64,000 nt of DNA, from contig NZ_CP051488.1 of NCBI RefSeq assembly GCF_014490785.1, forward strand, positions 558,001 to 622,000, in the 5' to 3' direction. A model generated the notes under the pieces. The model was given only the letters and a program-made list of their open reading frames with translations, ran no database searches and was not told the origin of the DNA. The first letter of the stretch is position 1; each line of letters begins with the position of its first letter. This DNA is from Kosakonia sp. SMBL-WEM22. GTDB lineage: Bacteria; Pseudomonadota; Gammaproteobacteria; Enterobacterales; Enterobacteriaceae. Position numbers and translations under genes: made by a program. Below, piece by piece: positions 49,392 through 57,275 of this stretch.

Positions 49392-51302
49392 GTGCGATTT
49401 CCGAACCAACGTTTAGCGCAACTCTTCAGCCTGCTGCAAAACGAGACGCTGCCGCAGGATGAGCTGGCGCAGCGGCTGTCGGTCTCCACGCGTACCGTCC
49501 GCGCTGATATCACTGCGCTCAATGCGTTGCTGGAGAACCACGGCGCGCAGTTTATTTTGAGCCGCGGCAGCGGTTACCAGCTGAAGGTGCTGGATGCCGC
49601 GCTTTACCATACGCTTCAGGCGACGCGCCCGCGTGCGCTGCGCATTCCGCGCACCGGGCCGGAGCGGGTCCACTATCTGGTGGTGCGCTTTCTCACCTCG
49701 GCCTTCTCCCTCAAGCTGGAGGATTTGGCAGACGAGTGGTTTGTTAGCCGCGCCACGCTGCAAAACGATATGACCGAGGTGCGCGAGTGGTTCTCCCGCT
49801 ACCGCCTGACGCTGGAGACCCGCCCGCGCCACGGCATGAAGCTCTTCGGCAGCGAGATGGCCCTGCGCGCCTGCCTGACCGATCTGCTGTGGGAGCTGGC
49901 GCAGCACAATGCCCACAACCCGCTAATTACCGAAGATGCGCTCAACGCGGGCGTGCCGGAGGCGCTGGCACCCTTTCTGCACGACTGCTTTAGCCGCTAC
50001 CATATTCGCCTTACCGATGAGGGCGATCGCTTTATCCAGCTCTACTGCGCCGTTGCCGTGCGGCGCATCAGCGAAGGGTTTCCGCTCTCGGAGTTTACCG
50101 CCGACGATGGTGATGAACAGGTGCATCACGCCGCGCGGGATATCGCCAGTGCGTTGCAGCAGCTGGCGGGCAAACCGCTGGCAGAGGCGGAGGAGCACTG
50201 GCTGCGGGTGCATATCGCCGCCCGGAGAGTGCAGGATCCGGCACCCAGCGCCATCAGCGCTGATGATGACGAAACGCTGGTGAACTACATCCTTGGCTAT
50301 ATCAATACGCACTATAACTACAACCTGCAGGGCGACGCGCAGCTGCACGCCGACCTGCTGACCCATATCAAAACCATGATCACCCGCGTGCGCTACCAGA
50401 TCATGATCCCTAACCCCTTGCTGGATAACATAAAACAGCACTACCCGATGGCGTGGGATATGACGCTGGCAGCGGTGTCGAGTTGGGGAAAATACACGCC
50501 CTATACCATCAGCGAAAATGAGATCGGTTTTCTGGTGCTGCATATTGGCGTCGGGCTGGAGCGGCACTACAACGTTGGCTATCAGCGCCAGCCGCGCGTG
50601 CTGCTGGTGTGCGATGCCGGGAATGCGATGGTGCGGATGATTGAAGCGGTATTGGCGCGCAAATATCCGCAAATCGTCATTACCCGCACCGTGACGCTGC
50701 GCGACTACGAGCAGTGCGACACGCTGGCGGAAGATTTTGTTATCTCTACCGCGCGCATCAGCGAAAAAGATAAACCGGTGGTGACCATCGCGCCGTTCCC
50801 CAGCGACTACCAGTTGGAGCAGATTGGCAAACTGGTGCTGGTGGATCGCACCCGCCCGTGGATGCTGAAGAAGTATTTCGATGCCGCCCACTTTCGCATT
50901 ATCGATGAGGCGATGGATCAACAAACCCTGTTCCGCACCCTCTGCGCCGAGCTGCAGCAGGAGGGCTTTGTCGATGGCGAGTTCCTCGATTCGGTGGTGG
51001 AGCGCGAAGCGATTGTCAGCACCCTGCTCGGTGAAGGCATCGCGCTGCCGCACGCCCTTGGCCTGCTGGCAAAGAAAACCGTGGTTTACACCGTGCTGGC
51101 CCCGCAGGGCATCGCCTGGGGCGATGAGACGGCGCACGTCATCTTCTTACTGGCGATCAGCAAAAGCGAGTATGAAGAGGCGATGGCAATCTACGATATT
51201 TTCGTCACCTTCCTGCGCGAACGCGCCACCGCCAGGCTCTGCGCCTGCGCCGATTTCGACACCTTTCAACGCGTGGCGATGGCCTGTGTGAGCCGATTTT
51301 GA
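49392..51302 (+). CDS. MtlR/BglG-type PRD-EIIB-EIIA transcriptional regulator
   Basis: This is a 636-residue regulator. HTH_11 (about 5-60) and a second Mga-type HTH (about 105-150) mean it binds DNA rather than RNA. PRD1 spans about 175-285 and PRD2 about 290-395 (LHADLLTHIK, LVLHIGVGLERH). A GAT-type EIIB domain follows with Cys407 (VLLVCDAGNAMVRM), then an EIIA domain with His554 (GEGIALPHALG). So its activity is set by PTS phosphorylation, although the operon encodes no classical PTS permease. GTG start after GAGG, 81 bp from the aldolase gene. Likely activator of the operon. Confidence 0.9.
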   Translation: MRFPNQRLAQLFSLLQNETLPQDELAQRLSVSTRTVRADITALNALLENHGAQFILSRGSGYQLKVLDAALYHTLQATRPRALRIPRTGPERVHYLVVRFLTSAFSLKLEDLADEWFVSRATLQNDMTEVREWFSRYRLTLETRPRHGMKLFGSEMALRACLTDLLWELAQHNAHNPLITEDALNAGVPEALAPFLHDCFSRYHIRLTDEGDRFIQLYCAVAVRRISEGFPLSEFTADDGDEQVHHAARDIASALQQLAGKPLAEAEEHWLRVHIAARRVQDPAPSAISADDDETLVNYILGYINTHYNYNLQGDAQLHADLLTHIKTMITRVRYQIMIPNPLLDNIKQHYPMAWDMTLAAVSSWGKYTPYTISENEIGFLVLHIGVGLERHYNVGYQRQPRVLLVCDAGNAMVRMIEAVLARKYPQIVITRTVTLRDYEQCDTLAEDFVISTARISEKDKPVVTIAPFPSDYQLEQIGKLVLVDRTRPWMLKKYFDAAHFRIIDEAMDQQTLFRTLCAELQQEGFVDGEFLDSVVEREAIVSTLLGEGIALPHALGLLAKKTVVYTVLAPQGIAWGDETAHVIFLLAISKSEYEEAMAIYDIFVTFLRERATARLCACADFDTFQRVAMACVSRF

Positions 51303-51485
51303 GAGCGGTTATACCGGGGGATACTCTACGCATTAAGCCGCATTAATAGCGGAAACACAGACATATGACTCTTTCCTTTTTGTTAGAATTTACGGCGCTG
51401 AGAAGTTGTGGCAAATATCTATCATGAGTAATTTGTCTAATAACTTACTATAAGGCACTGTAATTAAAGAATAATGGAGGATTCT
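51303..51485 (+). other. AT-rich intergenic region before the effector gene
   Basis: Composition shifts from GC-rich to AT-rich after about 51360 and stays so to about 52470, consistent with acquired DNA. GGAGG at 51476-51480 sets the start of the next gene. No clear promoter or integration repeat is visible. Confidence 0.4.
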
Positions 51486-52013
51486 ATGAGTGATGAAGAA
51501 GGTAGTTTAAGGCTACTTACCCTTGGAGAAATAGCGTTAGCCAGAACCGTTTACGGAAGCTCTATAACGTATCCACGTGTATGGATCCATCATGACAGCT
51601 ACTTCCCATTCAAGCTTCAGAGAAAAACTACCGCGATGAGTCCTAATGGTGAGCTCTATTTCCGGGACTGGTATTGTAATGACTTTTCTAAAAATTCATT
51701 CCAGTATCAACACATTTTCATCCATGAAATGGCTCATGTCTGGCAGTATCAACGAGGTATATGGGTCAGAATGAGGGGCCTCGCCAGCGGGTTTATTAGC
51801 TACGAGTATACCTTTGAAGATAATAAGAAATTACTTGATTACAGATTAGAGCAACAAGCGCAGATAATTGCTGACTACTTTTTACTACGTAAGTTTGGAC
51901 TTAAGCTTTGGCTGACAAGAAGAGGCAAGGATTATGAAGTTTCTTATGTTGGGCCTGTAGATGACCAGCTTAATGCAAATTTTCAAAAAGTTCTTGAAGG
52001 ATTCCCATTCTAA
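51486..52013 (+). CDS. candidate T6SS zincin effector (Vgr/Rhs-related small protein)
   Basis: This is a 175-residue protein with a zincin motif HIFIHEMAHVWQYQRG (His80, Glu81, His84) and a downstream ExxA (Glu122 in LEQQAQIIADY) in gluzincin position. That gives a plausible complete zinc site. Proteins of this type are annotated as Vgr-related or T6SS-associated. No signal peptide or membrane segment is seen, as expected for a T6SS cargo. It overlaps the lipoprotein gene by one base (TAATG), the layout of a toxin with its periplasmic immunity protein. No T6SS structural genes are in the window. The target is unknown. Confidence 0.65.
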   Translation: MSDEEGSLRLLTLGEIALARTVYGSSITYPRVWIHHDSYFPFKLQRKTTAMSPNGELYFRDWYCNDFSKNSFQYQHIFIHEMAHVWQYQRGIWVRMRGLASGFISYEYTFEDNKKLLDYRLEQQAQIIADYFLLRKFGLKLWLTRRGKDYEVSYVGPVDDQLNANFQKVLEGFPF

Positions 52014-52438
52014 TGAACAGTTTAAATAAACTCGTCATCGCTTTAATCGTTGTTGTGAGTGGTTGTACATTGGGGGATAACCTTGATCGTCGGTATACGC
52101 AAGAGACTCCCGTCTCTGCTCACGTAAACAATAGCGATGTATGCTTGTCTTTACCTCTACAGAGTGATGAGGCGGTGGTATCGGCAATAACTTATAACCT
52201 CGAAAAGCCATCGGAACAGTTCATCTTTCCCTCTTCCAAACAAGCAAAATCTGGGCTTTTTTGTATCCAGCCTGATGAATTTAAATTCAAATCAGGTCAG
52301 GAATACCTTACCCAGATTGAAGTAAACAAAAGTGCAGATAGTGAGAATAAAAAAGCGACCAGGAAAGCCTATGTCTCAACTTTCCGCGTGGTAGAGAAGG
52401 GCGATAGATTGAGCATTATTCAGACTCGCCATAAATAA
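52013..52438 (+). CDS. candidate periplasmic immunity lipoprotein (DUF7480-like)
   Basis: This is a 141-residue protein with a lipoprotein signal ending VVVSGC (Cys18) and no Asp at +2, so it should be sorted to the outer membrane. The mature part is beta-rich with three further cysteines or paired segments (VCLSLPLQSDEAVVSAITYNLEKPSEQF, GLFCIQPDEFKFKSGQEYLTQIEV). It resembles putative T6SS immunity periplasmic lipoproteins. Its start overlaps the zincin gene stop, so the pair is co-translated. A terminator follows. Confidence 0.68.
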   Translation: MNSLNKLVIALIVVVSGCTLGDNLDRRYTQETPVSAHVNNSDVCLSLPLQSDEAVVSAITYNLEKPSEQFIFPSSKQAKSGLFCIQPDEFKFKSGQEYLTQIEVNKSADSENKKATRKAYVSTFRVVEKGDRLSIIQTRHK

Positions 52439-52444
52439 AATAAG

Positions 52445-52474
52445 CCCGCACTCATTATGTGCGGGTTAATTTAT
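52445..52474 (+). terminator. terminator after the effector-immunity pair
   Basis: CCCGCAC and GTGCGGG form a 7-bp stem with a 7-nt loop, followed by TTAATTTAT. Confidence 0.75.
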
Positions 52475-52524
52475 CTAATGACTGCGTAACGTTTAATGCA
52501 GCATGACTCAGGAAATAATCCCCG

Positions 52525-52989
52525 TCACCGCAAATGGTGCACTACCTGATTACTGCTACCGCGCCAGATCAGCATTGGGTCTTTCAGATCCTGCATAAAT
52601 TTCCCATCGATCAGCACATTGATCAGATCCACAACCTCCTGCTGCGCGTTATTTAGCTCATCGATTTTATACCCGGTCCATACCCAGATATCTTTGCCGG
52701 GGCACTCGGCGCGGATGCGCTTCACCAGCTTTAAAATATCGGGCACGTTTTGCGGATGCAGCGGATCGCCGCCGGAGAGGGAGATCCCCTGGCGCTTAAT
52801 GCGCGTGTCGTTGAGATCGGCGATGATCCGATCCTCCATCTCCCGCGTAAACGGCAGGCCGGAGTTCAGCCGCCAGGTGCTTTTGTTGTAGCAGCCTGGG
52901 CACTCATGCACGCAGCCGGAGACGAACAGGGTGCAGCGGGTGCCAGTACCATTCACGATATCGACAGGGTAATACTGATGGTAATTCAT
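52525..52989 (-). CDS. nrdG: anaerobic ribonucleotide reductase-activating protein NrdG
   Basis: This is a 154-residue radical-SAM enzyme, the E. coli length from MNYHQYYPVDIVNGTGTRC. Its cluster motif is CVHECPGC (Cx3Cx2C), with SLSGGDPL as the SAM-binding GGE-like loop. It generates the glycyl radical on NrdD. The start codon is right at the end of the first unit of the tandem array, and the ribosome site (GGGAAGCG) is formed by the repeat itself. Confidence 0.97.
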   Translation of the reverse strand: MNYHQYYPVDIVNGTGTRCTLFVSGCVHECPGCYNKSTWRLNSGLPFTREMEDRIIADLNDTRIKRQGISLSGGDPLHPQNVPDILKLVKRIRAECPGKDIWVWTGYKIDELNNAQQEVVDLINVLIDGKFMQDLKDPMLIWRGSSNQVVHHLR

Positions 52990-52992
52990 TTT

Positions 52993-53396
52993 CGCTTCCC
53001 ACTTGACGCCATAACTGTGTTGGCTGCTCTCACTCACCCGGGTCACTTACTTATGTAAGCTCCCCGGGATTCCTTCGTTTGCCGCCTTGTTATGACGCCA
53101 ACTGCTTTGCGAAATCGCTTCCTGCTTGACGCCATAATTGTGTTGGCTGCTCTCACTCACCCGGGTCACTTACTTATGTAAGCTCCCGGGATTCCTTCGT
53201 TTGCCGCCTTGTTATGACGCCAACTGCTTTGCGAAATCGCTTCCCACTTGACGCCATAACTGTGTTGGCTGCTCTCACTCACCCGGGTCACTTACTTATG
53301 TAAGCTCCCCGGGATTCCTTCGTTTGCCGCCTTGTTATGATGCCAATTGCTTTGCGAAATCGCTTCCTGCTTGACGCCATAACTGTTTAGCGAAAT
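52993..53396 (-). repeat. tandem array of about 123-bp units between nrdD and nrdG
   Basis: Three nearly identical units lie at 52993-53115, 53116-53237 and 53238-53360. A fourth (53361-53396) has lost its middle and keeps only both ends. Units differ by few substitutions and one C indel. Each contains CCCGGG arms around CTTAC-TTAT-GTAAG, so in the nrdDG mRNA each can fold into a hairpin. The core resembles a dispersed enterobacterial intergenic repeat I know only from memory of genomes. The array is transcribed with nrdDG. Confidence 0.92.
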
Positions 53397-53424
53397 CGCT
53401 TCAGAGTCGCTTTGCAAAACAACC

Positions 53425-53455
53425 GTAGGCCCGATAAGCGTCGCGCCATCGGGCA
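53425..53455. repeat. variant REP element after nrdD
   Basis: A GTAGGCCCGATAAGCG arm and a CGCCATCGGGCA arm form a REP-like hairpin just downstream of nrdD. Confidence 0.75.
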
Positions 53456-53466
53456 CATCGCCGGGC

Positions 53467-55602
53467 TTAACCTATCTGCCCATTGCCGAGGTGTTTCACG
53501 CGGCGTTTTACCTCTTCCTGCTTGCCGGCGTTGAACGGGCGCGCGTCCGGGCTGCCGAGATAACCGCACACGCGGCGGGTGACCGACACGCGGGAAGCAT
53601 CATGGTTGCCGCATTTCGGGCAGGTAAAGCCTTTACTGGTGCAGGCAAACTCGCCGGTAAAACCGCACTCATAACACTCATCAATCGGCGTATTGGTGCC
53701 GTAATAGGGCACATGCTGATAGCTGTAATCCCACACATCCTCCAGCGCGCGCAGGTTGTGCTGAATGTTCGGGTACTCGCCGTAACAGATAAACCCGCCG
53801 CTGGCTAACGGCGGATAGGGCGCTTCAAAATCGATTTTGTCGTACGGGTTCACCTTCTTCTCCACGTCGAGGTGGAAGCTGTTGGTGTAATACCCCTTAT
53901 CGGTCACGCCATCGACCACGCCAAAATCGGCGGTATCGATGCGGCAGAAGCGGTCGCAGAGGTTTTCGCTCGGCGTGCTGTAGAGGCTGAAACCGTAGCC
54001 GGTCTCCTCTTTCCACTGATCCACCGCCTGGCGCAGGCGCTCAACAATCGCCACCCCTTTCGCGCGCAGGGTTTCGCTGTCGTAAATATGTTTATTGCCG
54101 GAAAGGGCATTGATGGTCTCATGAATGCCGATATAGCCCAGCGAGATCGACGCGCGGCCATTTTTGAAAATCGGCGCAATATCGTCGTCAGCTTGCAGAC
54201 GCACGCCGCACGCCCCCTCCATATAGAGGATCGGTGCTACACGCGCTTTCACCCCTTCGAGGCGGGCGATACGGGTCATCAGCGCTTTGCGCGCCAGCGC
54301 TAAGCGGCTATCCAGCAGCTTCCAGAACGCCGCTTCATCCCCTTTCGCTTCCAGCGCGATGCGCGGCAGGTTAAGGCTGATAACGCCAAGGTTGTTGCGC
54401 CCATCGTGGATCTGCTCACCGTTCTCTTCATACACGCCGAGGAAGCTGCGGCAGCCCATCGGGGTTTTAAACGAGCCGGTCACTTTCACGACCTGGTCAT
54501 AGTTGAGAATGTCCGGGTACATGCGCTTGCTCGCGCACTCCAGCGCCAGCTGTTTGATGTCGTAATTCGGATCGCTGAACTTGTGGTTCAGCCCGTCGCG
54601 AATGGCGAACACCAGTTTCGGGAACACCGCGGTTTTGCGGTTTTTACCTAAGCCTGCGATACGGTTACGCAGAATCGACTGCTGGATCAGGCGTGATTCC
54701 CAGCTGGTGCCGAGGCCAAAGCCGAAGGTGACAAACGGCGTCTGGCCGTTGGCGGTATGTAGCGTGTTGACTTCATACTCCAGCGACTGAAACGCGTCGT
54801 AGCACTCCTTCTCAGTGCGCGAGCGGGCGTAGGCGTCGGCGTCCGCGATCTGCCACTCGTTGGCCACTTTGCGATGTTTTTCATAGCTTTCAGTAACAAA
54901 CGGTGCCAGCACTTCATCAATGCGGTTGATGGTGGTACCGCCATAAATATGGCTGGCGACCTGGGCGATAATCTGCGCGGTCACCGCCGTGGCGGTGGAG
55001 ATCGATTTCGGCGGCTCAATCTCCGCATTGCCCATCTTAAAGCCGTGGGTCAGCATCCCCTTCAGGTCGATCAACATGCAGTTGAACATCGGGAAGAAGG
55101 GTGAGTAGTCGAGATCGTGGTAGTGAATCTCGCCGCGCTCATGAGCCTGCACCACATCGCGCGGCAGCAGGTGCTGGCGGGCATAGTGTTTAGCGACAAT
55201 TCCCGCCAGCAGATCGCGCTGGGTCGGGATCACTTTACTGTCTTTGTTGGCGTTCTCGTTAAGCAGCGCCGAGTTGGTCTGCTCCACCAGGCCACGGATC
55301 TCCTGGTTCAGGCGGCCACGCTTTTCGCGGGCGATATCGCGGTCGTGACGGTACTCAATATAGGCGCGCGCCAGCTGCTTGTAGGGGCCGGACATCAGCT
55401 GATTCTCAACGGCGGTCTGAATTTCGCTGATATCGACCTGCGCGCGATCCTGCATCTGGCTACTGATAACTGCTGCGACGGTGGCGCAATAGTCTGCGTC
55501 ATCGACTCCCGCTGCGGTTGCGGCGCGCCAGATTGCCTCCTGGATCCGCGCCGAGCTGAAAGGCACTTTACAGCCATCTCGTTTCATCACATGCGGTGTC
55601 AT
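53467..55602 (-). CDS. nrdD: anaerobic (class III) ribonucleoside-triphosphate reductase
   Basis: This is a 711-residue enzyme starting MTPHVMKRDGCKVPF, an ATP-cone allosteric domain. The C-terminal glycyl-radical motif is RRVCGYLGSPDARPFN, and the zinc site is CYECGFTGEF with CPKCG. It makes dNTPs without oxygen, using formate as reductant. nrdG follows on the same strand across the repeat array, a gap of about 480 bp. NrdR and FNR-type sites lie upstream. Confidence 0.98.
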   Translation of the reverse strand: MTPHVMKRDGCKVPFSSARIQEAIWRAATAAGVDDADYCATVAAVISSQMQDRAQVDISEIQTAVENQLMSGPYKQLARAYIEYRHDRDIAREKRGRLNQEIRGLVEQTNSALLNENANKDSKVIPTQRDLLAGIVAKHYARQHLLPRDVVQAHERGEIHYHDLDYSPFFPMFNCMLIDLKGMLTHGFKMGNAEIEPPKSISTATAVTAQIIAQVASHIYGGTTINRIDEVLAPFVTESYEKHRKVANEWQIADADAYARSRTEKECYDAFQSLEYEVNTLHTANGQTPFVTFGFGLGTSWESRLIQQSILRNRIAGLGKNRKTAVFPKLVFAIRDGLNHKFSDPNYDIKQLALECASKRMYPDILNYDQVVKVTGSFKTPMGCRSFLGVYEENGEQIHDGRNNLGVISLNLPRIALEAKGDEAAFWKLLDSRLALARKALMTRIARLEGVKARVAPILYMEGACGVRLQADDDIAPIFKNGRASISLGYIGIHETINALSGNKHIYDSETLRAKGVAIVERLRQAVDQWKEETGYGFSLYSTPSENLCDRFCRIDTADFGVVDGVTDKGYYTNSFHLDVEKKVNPYDKIDFEAPYPPLASGGFICYGEYPNIQHNLRALEDVWDYSYQHVPYYGTNTPIDECYECGFTGEFACTSKGFTCPKCGNHDASRVSVTRRVCGYLGSPDARPFNAGKQEEVKRRVKHLGNGQIG

Positions 55603-55793
55603 GATCACTCCCTTCTGCAAAACAGGTTATCCACACGATAAAGACGCCCCATCGGTTGGTTATTCATTATTAAAACCAATAAGTTCGTCCCGTTCTGGCC
55701 CCGATTATCCACAGAATGACGTGCATTCCGGGCGGTAGGTTTGTTCGTATAATAGTCAAGAACTACAACATGTAGGGCCGGCGAGCATTCTAA

Positions 55794-55809
55794 TTTCTAT
55801 ATATAGTGA
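55794..55809 (-). promoter_or_regulatory. NrdR box upstream of nrdD
   Basis: TTTCTATATATAGTGA matches the NrdR box (consensus ACACWATATATWGTGT) through its centre. A weaker box-like palindrome (CTACA-N3-TGTAG, 55763-55775) lies about three helical turns away, the usual NrdR pairing. Confidence 0.65.
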
Positions 55810-55819
55810 TTTGCATCAA
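55806..55819 (-). promoter_or_regulatory. FNR site upstream of nrdD
   Basis: GTGAT-TTGC-ATCAA matches the FNR consensus TTGAT-N4-ATCAA except at the first base. It overlaps the NrdR box edge, so anaerobic activation and nucleotide-sensing repression would meet here. Confidence 0.65.
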
Positions 55820-55949
55820 AGATGTTTGCCTCTTTTTTGACTCAGGACAAAGTAAAAATCTGACGCTACAGCGGGCGGGGCATTCAGGGGAAATATAAAA
55901 TTTCACGCTTTTATGATGATTAAAAATGCATCAAAAAAGCGCGTAAAAG

Positions 55950-56894
55950 TTAAACCAGACGGGCAGGGATCACATGCTGGCGTGGGGCATCAACGTCGGT
56001 CACCTGAGCGATCAGCTGCGCCGCCGCCTGACGACCGGCTTCGGCGTAACCCGGATCGACGGTCAGGATCTCCGGGTGGAGAAAATTGATAAGGGGCGTG
56101 TTGCCGACGCTGGCGAGCTGAAGCGTGATGCGCCGCTCCTGCAGATATTTGCTGGCACCGAGAGCCAGGCTGTCGCTGGCGCAGAGCAGCGCCGTGGTAT
56201 CAGATGTCAGCGCTTGCGCCACATGATCGTAACCCGGCTGCATACCGAGGCCGGGCAGCACCGCGCGCGGCGTCAGATTGTGCTGGCGGCAAAACGCCTC
56301 ATACGCCTGGTGGCGACGCTTGCCGGTGGTGACATCGCTGTGCGGGACACCCATAAAAGCGATCTGCCGGTGGCCTTCGGCATAGAGCTTCGCCATCAGC
56401 AGTGCAATGGCCCCCTCATCGTCATAGCTGACGGAGGAAAAGCCGCTGACGTCGCGCGCCATCACCACCAGCGAGTCGCGCCAGGCGGCCAGCAGGCAGG
56501 GGGTTATGCCGGTAAAGCCAAACAGCACCACGCCGTCGATATTACGCTGGCTCAACATCTGCAAATGTTCCGCCACCAGCTCCGGTTTGAAGCGGCTCTC
56601 CATCATGATCGGGTCGTAGCCCTGCTCATAAAAGGCCGGCAGCATGGTCTGCACCGCCAGGTTTTCGGCGCGGGAGTCGAGCCGCGTCACGATAATCGCC
56701 ACCACTTTGTCACTCTGCCCACGCATGGCGCGTGCGGAGCGGGAAGGGGAGAAGCCATGCTGATTGACCACCGCCGCCACCCGTTCGCGCGTCTGCTGGC
56801 TGACGCCATTTTCATTGTTCAGCACGCGCGAGACGGTCGATTTTCCCACGCCGCTTAAACGCGCGATGTCATTAATGGTCAGCCGGTTTGGCAT
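55950..56894 (-). CDS. treR: trehalose operon repressor TreR
   Basis: This is a 314-residue LacI-family protein. The HTH is LTINDIARLSGVGKSTVSRVLNNENGVSQQTRERV, and the effector domain is of the periplasmic-binding-protein type (CASDSLALGASKYLQ, SVGNTPLINFLHPEILTVDPGY). In E. coli it senses trehalose-6-phosphate and represses treBC. Those target genes are not beside it here, so it is either orphaned or acts on treBC elsewhere. Confidence 0.93.
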   Translation of the reverse strand: MPNRLTINDIARLSGVGKSTVSRVLNNENGVSQQTRERVAAVVNQHGFSPSRSARAMRGQSDKVVAIIVTRLDSRAENLAVQTMLPAFYEQGYDPIMMESRFKPELVAEHLQMLSQRNIDGVVLFGFTGITPCLLAAWRDSLVVMARDVSGFSSVSYDDEGAIALLMAKLYAEGHRQIAFMGVPHSDVTTGKRRHQAYEAFCRQHNLTPRAVLPGLGMQPGYDHVAQALTSDTTALLCASDSLALGASKYLQERRITLQLASVGNTPLINFLHPEILTVDPGYAEAGRQAAAQLIAQVTDVDAPRQHVIPARLV

Positions 56895-57009
56895 GCAGCA
56901 CTCCTGATACTGGCGATGGGGGTTGGCAGAGTCAGAAAGTGTTGCACTTCAGAGCAAATAACAACAATGAGTAAAGTCTGGTTTATCCCTGCATGGCGCG
57001 AGTGGCGGT

Positions 57010-57044
57010 CGTATACGTTCGGTTTACATTTCGAGGTATATGAT
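57010..57044 (+). promoter_or_regulatory. PhoP-dependent promoter of mgtA
   Basis: GTATA (57011-57015) and GTTTA (57022-57026) form the PhoP direct repeat with an 11-bp period. A -10 TATGAT lies at 57039-57044, 12 bp further, the usual PhoP spacing. It precedes mgtL by about 45 bp. Confidence 0.7.
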
Positions 57045-57087
57045 ACCGCTGCGTAATCATTCCCTTTTAACCCTTACCGGAGGCGCT

Positions 57088-57138
57088 ATGGATCCCGATC
57101 CCACCCCTCATCCCCGATGGAGAAGACTCTTCCGGTAA
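57088..57138 (+). CDS. mgtL: MgtL leader peptide
   Basis: This is a 16-residue open frame, MDPDPTPHPRWRRLFR, preceded by GGAGG at 4 bp. E. coli MgtL is [17 protein letters not shown], so the acidic/proline-rich start and basic end are kept. Low magnesium or low proline slows its translation and favours readthrough into mgtA. The stop codon lies inside the first leader stem. It is too short for most gene finders. Confidence 0.85.
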   Translation: MDPDPTPHPRWRRLFR

Positions 57139-57174
57139 GCCGCATTTGCTGCCTTACCGGATGCGTAAGGCAGC
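57131..57174 (+). promoter_or_regulatory. mutually exclusive mgtA leader hairpins
   Basis: Stem 1 pairs 57131-57139 with 57153-57161 (9 perfect bp, TCCGGTAAG with CTTACCGGA). Stem 2 pairs 57148-57157 with 57165-57174 (10 perfect bp, GCTGCCTTAC with GTAAGGCAGC). They share 57153-57157, so only one can form. Stem 1 overlaps the mgtL stop codon, so a ribosome there would favour stem 2. This fits the known Mg/proline-sensing mgtA leader. Confidence 0.8.
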
Positions 57175-57275
57175 GACGTCATCTCGTCCCTGCCCAAGTT
57201 ATTCACACCTGTGGGTGCGGCATTGCCGCGCCCGCAGTTAACGCACCCGCGTGAGGCGGGGGCAAGGACACCACT

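Larger units (their letters stand above)
55603..55949 (-). promoter_or_regulatory. nrdD regulatory region; treBC absent
   Basis: This 347-bp gap separates nrdD from treR. It contains the NrdR and FNR sites listed separately. In E. coli treB and treC lie between these two genes; I find no remnant of either here. Confidence 0.7.

Noticed and set aside
49923..51137. 404-codon minus-strand open frame opposite the PRD regulator
   Set aside because: Shadow of the regulator gene, whose HTH, PRD, EIIB and EIIA domains are all in the plus-strand frame.
52993..53396. CRISPR array
   Set aside because: The units are 122-123 bp and nearly identical throughout, with no short repeat alternating with unique spacers and no cas genes.
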